64,000 bases of DNA, taken from assembly GCA_963930655.1 (NCBI GenBank), contig OZ005610.1, forward strand, positions 12,281,001 through 12,345,000. Reading direction: 5' to 3'. Positions 56,460 through 64,000 of the stretch are shown here, piece by piece. The DNA comes from Myrica gale (Eukaryota > Streptophyta > Magnoliopsida > Fagales > Myricaceae). Position 1 is the stretch's first letter, and each line of letters opens with the position of its first letter. The position numbers and the translations under genes are program-made. The notes beneath the pieces were generated by a model. That model was not told where the DNA came from and ran no database searches. It worked only from the letters and a program-made list of their open reading frames with translations.

Positions 56460-59400
56460 TCATTGATTATCTGGTGCTGAAATCCTGCGAGTGTTGTATG
56501 AATTGCAGTGACTGCACTTGTGCCCTAAAATGTGAAAGCGAACTTTGCTAGTATTGTTGCAGTCATTGCAGAGAATTGAGACCTGTAAAATACCCATGAA
56601 ACACAGTATATTGTTCAGTGGACCAAATTGATTGCAGCAGTCAGATCAAACTAGCAACTAAAAGGATTAGCATAAATTTTGGTATGTTCCAGATCAGCAG
56701 TGTAGAGGAACAGGGTAGGCAACATCCCTGAAGGTCATGATAGTGGCATAAAAACTCCACCCAACATACACACAGAATGCCCTTGATCCCTACAGTGTGT
56801 GTACCATGTCCGTGAACTTTAGCCGTCCTTTGTCAACATCACATCAATTCAAGGAACCTTCCAAACGGTTACTTCTTTGATAGATCATCTTTCCGAAATG
56901 ACAAAAAAAAAATCTTGAACATGCTTTGCTCTTCCAATACTTCAGCCTTTTAGACCATCTTTCCAAAATGACAAAAAGAAAAGGATGGTAAAACTTCACT
57001 TTACGCTCTCAAAATATGGTACCAATGTCATTTTCAAGTCTAAATTATCAATATTGATATATTGCACCCTCGAATTATAAAAATCATCAATGTGAGTCTG
57101 TTAATCGAATCCTACTGTTGAAATGAGAAAAAAATACGATATGTGGCACAATTTTGACTGTTGATTCTATCATAGGGCACACATTGATGAATTTTAATAG
57201 TACGAGAGCACAATGTGATGACATTGATAATCTGGACTCTAAACTGACATTGATACCATACTTTGGGGGTGCAGAGTGAATGTTCCCACAAAAAAAAAAC
57301 TAGCAAGCTTTTGCTCTCCCCAATACTACTAAGTTTTAGATTTCAAATCCCAATTTTTCAGTCATTATGCTTGAAGTGAAGCTTTATTCAATGTCGTATC
57401 TAAATTAAGTCAGAAGTTTAAAGGTTACTCTTTTCTTCGGTAAAGTAATGAATCATGTGTTTACTGTGAGAAGAGGTGTGTGTCACCATCGTAGTGATTA
57501 TTTATTGAGAAAAAGTCCACCTTATCTACAGCTTATTCTAAAAAGAGACCAATTTGGCAGTTACGGAGCGTCTAATTTATGTTCCTTGTAGCACATTATT
57601 TAGGCCAAAAAATCAATTCCATTCACTACGAATGATTTGTGAGGGCATTGAAGACAAATTCCTAGGGTTTTTCATCTAAACCGTAAGATACAGGAATGGA
57701 TGTTGCAATGCTTAAAAACAAGCTAACTAGAAATTAAAATCTTGAATGAAGAAATACCTCATATCGGTATTCCTCGGGCATGGCAGTAGCTCCTATCTAT
57801 CAAAGGAGATACAAAATCATATTAGCATGAACCAATTTTTGCAAAAAGCGGGCACAGGAAATAGTCATCACAAGAAAAAAAAAATCAACCAGAATTTACA
57901 TACTTAAATTAAAGAAAATATGATACAACTTCTCGACATAAATAGATACATGCACATATGAAGGTAATCTTAACCACACCATCCAGAGCTATCGACAATA
58001 GCCTTGTAAGCAAGCTGTGCCAAGAAGAGCAGGCTATTTAGCTTGGACTGGCAAAAATTATTGTTTTTGGAATTCAACCAAGGTAAAATTAGCAGCATTG
58101 AGCATATTTTGCTAAATGTCAAGTTCATCTACTTCAATAAACAACTTCATTACGGGATCCATCATGGGATCCAATCCAAAAACTTAAAATGAGAAAGAAC
58201 GAGAGATTAAGATGCCCCCCATAAGGCGCCTGCCACTTATGAAACATACAAGCCGTACCACACATAAAGCGCCTGCCAATTTTGAAAACCCTCCTACGGT
58301 CGACTTGCTTTGTCATTTCAAAACACATAAACTCCAATTGTCGTAGATGTCCATAAGTAATCTAGAATCCAAACATGTTACCTTCTTATAGAAAAGGGTT
58401 AATCTAACTCATAATGTAATGAGGGAACAAAGGATCTGGTGTCCAAATTTTATAGAATACTTTGTACAGTTCCTTTTACCCATTTATAAAAAAGAAACAT
58501 TCATTTTGCGGTTGTTTTGGACTGCAGTGGATATAAATTCACACTCTGGAGAATGTTATATCCGTATCAAGAATAATTTAGAAGCACAGCGATTATTTAG
58601 AGCAGCAAGCAATTCTTAGGAATGTGGAGGGCCATTTCAAGCAACAAGTAAGAGTTTAGTTAACCCTTTTTTAGTTTTTTGAGTGCCGTGCTTGTAAATT
58701 AATCTCTCGGAGTTCCAGGAATGAACTCACAGCCTCCGTATACCATTCTGTGCTTATAAGGTTTGTATCTTAACAGTTTAACAGATTTTGGACACTACTG
58801 TCTAATAATTTCATCACCACCATCTTTGATGCTAATCATTCCACTTCAATAGAATCAATGATATATTATTCACATACAAGTTGTACACAATCGAATCCTA
58901 ATTTACAATAAACCCATACTATCTGAGATATATCAGGTACCCCTTCATTATGTTTCGCAAGATTAGCCAAAGAGAAACTTCATGTCCAAACAGCTTATCC
59001 AAAATATATGCTTATTTATCTTGTAGTTCCACTTTCAGATCGTGGAGAAACACCAAAAGGGGCGAGCTTTTAGGGTTAGGAAGCAAGAGGAAGAGTGAAG
59101 GTCGCCCCTATTAAGTAAGTTCAAAGAATGGCTCAAGTGAAACTCAATAGCTAAGATAAATGAAAACATACGTAACCATTGTCCAAATCAAAAGAGAGCA
59201 TAGGTTTGCAACAAGCCATAGCTTACTACAAAACTGTTGTAAACATGTTTACCCAAAAGTTTAAGTACAAAAATTTGGTGCTTTCCCAAATCCGATTTCT
59301 TCCCTACCAACATCTGCTCGGGCATACTCAATCTTTCCTGGATATCTCTTGCATCAAGATTCAACAAAAACAACTAGCCAGAATATCTGGCACCTTCTAA

Positions 59401-62400
59401 AATTAGTTTTCTTTTCCTGAGCTTTCTAAGTGTGTTATTCGTGCACAACGAAGCAACCGTGTACATGAGAAAAGAGTGAGGATCATACGAGAACACCTAA
59501 AATAAGAAAAAGCGGTTTCTAAACTCAACCCAACTAAACCGTAAACCCACCTACCAAAACTTAAAACAGAAAATCTGGCACAGACATCACAAGCAATCCC
59601 CAGAAAACGGGAAATCAACAAAACACCATAGAAGCTCTTGGATGTGATACTCCGAATCTCGTACGAAGAGGAAAAGAAATGAGACTTTAGATTTATAGAG
59701 AGTAATGTCGCACATTAGGACTTTAATGGGTGAAATTAGGCCTTACAATGATTATGAGGAGTTTAAAAATCAACCTTGACTAATTATTTTTAGAGTCACA
59801 GCGCAGATGTAGCTAGAATGATTCAGTAAAGCCAGACACACCACAAATAGGCATAACACAGCCACATTCTGAAACTGCATGTAACCCCCAAATTTACAAA
59901 GTTCATAAAAAATCTTCAAAACTGTTCCTAGGCAACACCTACTGGATTCCAAACCAAGAGAAAAAGGCAACCACATTACTTATCAATGATAGTTTCTTTG
60001 AAAACTGTCAAAATATCTACTGGAATTTTGTGATATCTTTCTTGCATTTTTCTATCATGACCCTTAAACCAAGACAAAAAGTCAAAGAAGACATAATCAA
60101 TCTGTCAAAATTTCTAAAAAGATGCTGGTAACTGCACTAAAAGAACAAAATCTAAGGTAACTTGTTGGTGAGTTAATATACCCCTATGAGAGAAGCATCA
60201 GATGCGTTATGCATTAACAGTGTTGGTAAATAAAAGAAAATCCAGTGATGGTTAAAAAATGAAATGTCAGCCTTACAGACGCTTGGCATGCTTCATAGTA
60301 AAATCCAGCAGGCTTTAACACAAAACTATAACTTATATTAAAGTTATGTTTTATCATTTTAGTTTTGATAATATGTTATGTTTAATTGGGAATAAGATTT
60401 CTCCATTTACTGTTTTCAAATATAGTTGATCATATATAAAATCGGCAAAATTGTAAATTTGAAAACCCTCATCAGCTATTATGGATATTATTAATAATCT
60501 TTTCCAAATAGCGTATGTAATTAAAATTTTGAGGTATGAGTGTTGGTGAAAAAGTGAAGATAGTTTATGGAAGTTGGTGAAAAAGTAAAGAGAGAAGATT
60601 TGAATGAATATTATAATGAAAAAGAATAATTTGATGAGGAGAGAGATTATTTTGTAGTTTTATAATTAGGGTCAAAATTTTGGTACTCAAACACCACCTA
60701 AAAACGTATTTATATCTTACGTATCTAAATGGTATAAAGTAGGTCATTTATACAATGTTATCAATACTTTAGAAGCTTTTAATTTTTAGAAGTCTTTTAA
60801 TGCTTTTACCAACAGTTTTATTTGTTAAGGGGCCTTTTACTATTTTTCAACAAACAACAATATATAATATATAATTCTGCAAATCATCCAAATCGAAACC
60901 AATATTTTGAGTCCTTTTGGCAATAAGAGAAGAGTAGACTCTCCATACCTCCCGATCAAACAATCTCCAAGCAGTAGACATGTCAAGCACTGTCTTGGAG
61001 CAGATGGGACAACGGTACCTGGGGGATAAATCCATTGAATACAACAGATTAAAAACAATTAATTGACATCTCAAACAGCACAAATAGCATAATAACAAAT
61101 AATTTCAAATGAAAGCTGAAGTTAACTGATTCTGATTTGCCATCTCCCGAAAGCAGTCCAGGTGCATTGTGTGTCCACACTTCAAAATTGCGGTGCCTTT
61201 AATCGAGTCAAAGAGATACTGTCAGCATAAAAGCAACTTGTTAGAGCATAACATAATTTTCAAACAATTGCAACACCCAATGCACAAACCTCATAACAAA
61301 CAGGGCAGAAATTCTTCATGGAGTTCTCTACACATGAGTGATTATCACGCAGGTCCATTGAATAGCAAGATCCTGTGCTCAAGACCACAAAAATAATTTC
61401 AAATATTTGCTAACAAATAGCAGTTATAAACTAAGATAAGAACCAAGCAAACACTGCTAAATAAACAACAAAGAAGCTAAACCATAATAAGACAGTAACA
61501 GAAATGGACAACAACATCCTCACATATCATGATCGGAAGTTCAGAAAACGAAGATACTAGATATAACCAACAGACAAACAAAGTGCCAAAACTTGAAAAT
61601 TCGGCACACTAGTCCAACAACATATTAAAATAACAATCAATTCTAGAAATATCTTGTTACATGTTGTGATACTCCAATTGGAAGATTTCCTCTCATCTAT
61701 TGTGATCACCTTCTAGTTTTCTCCACCTTCATCTCTCTTATCCATCATCTTTTCAGCCCAATTTCTAACCCCTGAAAAGTTAAAATTTCTTTATAAAGAT
61801 TTGGCCAATTCATCCCTTAGTCCCTATAGTTTAAACTTTTCTCAATTTAGTGTCCAGGGTAAATTTTTTCCAGCGGGAATCCCTAGGTAAGTAACAATTC
61901 CCAAACCAGTTCTTCTGTCATCCTGCCTTTTGGCTAACTTTTGGATGGAAAACACTGACGTAGCTGATTGGCACTACATCCCATGTAGTAGGGCAATGTC
62001 ATGTGTTTCCATCAACTGACTTTACACGAGACGTCAATTTTAGTTTCCACTCTAAAAATTAAGATAAATTTTAATTAACACACAAATAACAAGAAGGAAA
62101 CAACCCCTTAATCAAATAAGAAAGATGAACACGCAAATAACAAGAAGGAAACAACCCCTTAATCAAATAAGTTAATAAAGCACCATATAAAAGCCCAGCA
62201 GGAGTAGAAGATTGCATACCACACTTCTTACAGTGAAAGAATTTGTCACGACCACCGACTCTGAAAATAAAAAAATTAGATCCCAAGAACAATTCAATTA
62301 GCAGGAAAATTATCCAGGTAACTGAAATCAGATCATGGAAGATACGAGATAAATTTGCACATGATCAGCTCGTTTACCTACAAATTCCACATTCTTCGCA

Positions 62401-63355
62401 ATGGAACTGTCCTTTCTGGGTCTGCACATAAAGCAACATTATATAGCATCCAATAACCAAAAAAAACACCATCGAAGTATCCAGAAAGTAAACTCTGCTT
62501 TGGTCAAATAAAAATCTCTCTTACATCGTCATCATAGAATTTGCAAATGTCACAAAAATATTCCCCCATATTGACACCACATTTAGAACATGCCTGAGCA
62601 GCCTGCAATACAGCATGCAAACAAAAGTTCTCCACTAACCCATTTGAAAAAAACAACAAGATTAAGATATAATAGTAGGAATACAGTGCGAATGACAAAG
62701 CCAACCTGCTGCTCAGTATTACAAACCAAACATACAACCTGAAACATCGAATTCACAGTAATTTTCATCAAAAACTCAACCACTGACATACGATATTTAG
62801 CAATATATATAGACAAGTGAATGCCCTCCTGATATAGATGAAAAAGAGAGAGACAGCAATTGATCATACTTGCTTAACATCTTGCCTGATCAGCTCATGA
62901 CGATCTTTGGGGTTGCTCAGGGAGCTCTGAATTATCAAATTAGCAAGCAAAGAAATAACACCTATGAGAACATCCCCAATAAATGCATTGGTATAACCAA
63001 TCATTCATGAATGCATACAAACAGAGGGTAGAGAGAGAGAGAGAGAGACAGCGGACTCGTTGTGGCAGTGGCGGCAGGAAAAAATCTGGTTGCAGCACGG
63101 GGTTCGTATCTTGCATCGTCTCCTATAGTGCTCGCACCTAAACCAAAATAAACATTACATGCCTCTACAAAATCAACAAACCCCGCACAAACACCCCCCT
63201 CTCTTAGGAAAACAAGCACATAAAAGCCAGAAAACTGCTTTCCCCGAGGGGTTGAAGGAAACCAAGACACTCTATAAGGGGTTTCATCTATTTTACCCAT
63301 GTTCCATCTTTCCAAAATCCTTCGCATGCCGCGCAGCTGAGTCCTGGGCTTCCAT
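56460..63355 (-). CDS. CHY/RING zinc finger E3 ubiquitin ligase, MIEL1 type
   Basis: Twelve exons join in frame: 63355-63297, 63137-63050, 62926-62870, 62738-62706, 62602-62525, 62421-62378, 62260-62220, 61372-61290, 61218-61127, 61018-60949, 57796-57758 and 56582-56460, giving 268 residues, the usual length. Residues 21-100 are the CHY finger ([41 protein letters not shown]); 106-150 the CTCHY finger; 156-198 a RING-H2 ([17 protein letters not shown]); 233-262 a zinc ribbon (CNDC, CSHC). These proteins ubiquitinate targets such as MYB factors in defence and ABA signalling (known for Arabidopsis MIEL1), acting in nucleus and cytosol. Start: first ATG giving the family N-terminus with FGKM..GC. 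Intron 10 is 3.15 kb and holds a MITE. Exon 2 ends at an unusual donor next to a TC repeat. Confidence 0.92.
56583..57757 (-). other. Intron 11 of the MIEL1-like gene
   Basis: Plain intron sequence of 1.2 kb. The phrase accatctttccaaaatgac occurs near-identically twice (about 56.88 and 56.96 kb). Nothing else recognised. Confidence 0.6.
57797..60948 (-). other. Intron 10 of the MIEL1-like gene
   Basis: At 3.15 kb it is the longest intron of the gene. Apart from the MITE near 60.5-60.7 kb I recognise nothing; open frames here are short and lack motifs. Confidence 0.6.
60525..60708. mobile_element. Tourist-like MITE in intron 10
   Basis: It shares gtgaaaaagtgaagatagtt, agatttgaatgaatatta and gagagattattttgtagttt words with the copy at 31.1 kb, and its right end tggtactcaaacaccacc matches the family end. 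The left end is less clear. Confidence 0.65.
62081..62171. repeat. 40 bp duplication in intron 7 (offset 51)
   Basis: The words aaataacaagaaggaaacaa and ccccttaatcaaataag occur twice with one base difference seen. Confidence 0.85.
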
Positions 63356-63720
63356 GCGTGATGTTAAAGCCGCCTATTTGAAAAAAAAAAAGTTTTTGGT
63401 TGATTTTGAAGAAGAGAAGGAAATGGATGGACCTTTTTCTTTTTCTTTTTCTTTTTTGCCGGTATTTTGTAGGGTTTGCCGGTTCAGTTATTTCGGTACC
63501 GTTTCAAGTCTTCCACCACCACCAGACACTCTCTCTCTCGAAACATAGTCATTCATATCTTTTTCGTACTTTTAATTTTTTCGATTTTTTTGTTTTATAA
63601 AAATTACCTTAAATAGCTGGAAGCCTGGAACATTAAAGATTAGGGACCATTTTTTTTTTCTTGGTAGAGTAGGGACCATCAAATACTTGTGCCCGTTCAA
63701 TGAGTTTAATATATGCTCTA
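63356..63720 (-). promoter_or_regulatory. 5' flank of the MIEL1-like gene
   Basis: It begins with A/T-rich and AAAGG-type purine runs (63,380-63,460). No TATA box stands out. The Tourist-like MITE at 63.73 kb bounds it. Confidence 0.35.
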
Positions 63721-63724
63721 TTTT

Positions 63725-63922
63725 TTGTGGGTTTGTGTTGAAAAATTTTTGGGTTGTTAAACTTTTTTGTATTGGGTTTAGTGAAAAAGTGAAGAGAGAT
63801 AATTTTTTATATTTTTTGTAGTGAAAAGTTATGATTTGATGGAAGAGAGAGATTATATTATAATATTTTATTACGAGAAGGTGAAAAATTTTGTAAAATT
63901 TTTGGGTGCAAACTCAACATTT
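63725..63922. mobile_element. Tourist-like MITE, close relative of the 9.3 kb copy
   Basis: It shares ttgggtttagtgaaaaagtg, gaagagagataatttttta-like and atttgatgg..gagagattata words with 9276-9471. The ends gggtttgtgttg and (inverted) gttgagtttgca are weakly matched. Confidence 0.65.
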
Positions 63923-64000
63923 ATTAATAGGTATACGGACCCTCACATTCAATGATAAACCAGTTTGCAGACATTTGCGTATTCTATTCGGCCCTTTGGG

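Noticed and set aside
1-64000. tRNA, rRNA and CRISPR content
   Set aside because: No cloverleaf-like box A/box B pair, rRNA core or regularly spaced repeat-spacer series was seen. The tandem repeats have no unique spacers.

Overview
This is a 64 kb stretch of plant nuclear DNA. It is AT-rich, the genes are split by GT-AG introns, several families are plant-specific (CONSTANS-like, CASP-like, a MIEL1-type E3 ligase), and the intergenic space is a nest of copia, hAT, CACTA, Mutator-like, Tourist and L1 debris. The gene set and style fit a woody eudicot, perhaps a rosid, but the species cannot be fixed from the sequence alone.

Five gene models look intact or near intact: a 51-residue membrane peptide gene (9.7 kb, +), an FYV7-like rRNA-processing gene (10.8-13.5 kb, -), a CASP-like membrane protein gene (34.6-35.5 kb, +), a CONSTANS-LIKE 13-type transcription factor gene (46.7-54.1 kb, -) and a 12-exon MIEL1-type CHY/RING E3 ubiquitin ligase gene (56.5-63.4 kb, -). 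For the four split genes I placed exon ends by joining GT-AG junctions that keep frame with the known family architecture. The last two are long mainly because mobile elements sit in their introns.

Layout: 1.4-9.05 kb is a pair of broken Ty1/copia fossils with a further 1.45 kb insertion. 9.3-13.5 kb holds the first two genes. 13.8-15.7 kb is a non-autonomous hAT element carrying a foldback MITE and an exact 104 bp duplication. 15.9-19.1 kb is MITE remnants and an unidentified coding remnant. 19.16-26.6 kb is a CACTA-derived block with TNP1-like and putative plant transposon-protein genes embedded in arrays of a GTCCGGAC-type motif; it runs into a Tip100-like hAT transposase (26.6-28.4 kb). 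28.4-34.5 kb is remnants and MITEs. 34.5-37.6 kb holds the CASP-like gene and an aspartic protease pseudogene split by a short LTR element. 37.8-45.2 kb holds a CACTA MITE with a retroposon inside, two Tip100-like elements with perfect 8 bp target duplications, a BAHD fragment next to GC-rich tandem repeats, and a Pack-MULE carrying a TMEM135-like gene fragment. The COL13-like and MIEL1-like genes fill the rest.

The genes do not form a pathway. I found no tRNA, rRNA or CRISPR. The strongest leads are the CACTA motif-array locus, the Pack-MULE, and the Tip100-like family with a possible source transposase in the same window.
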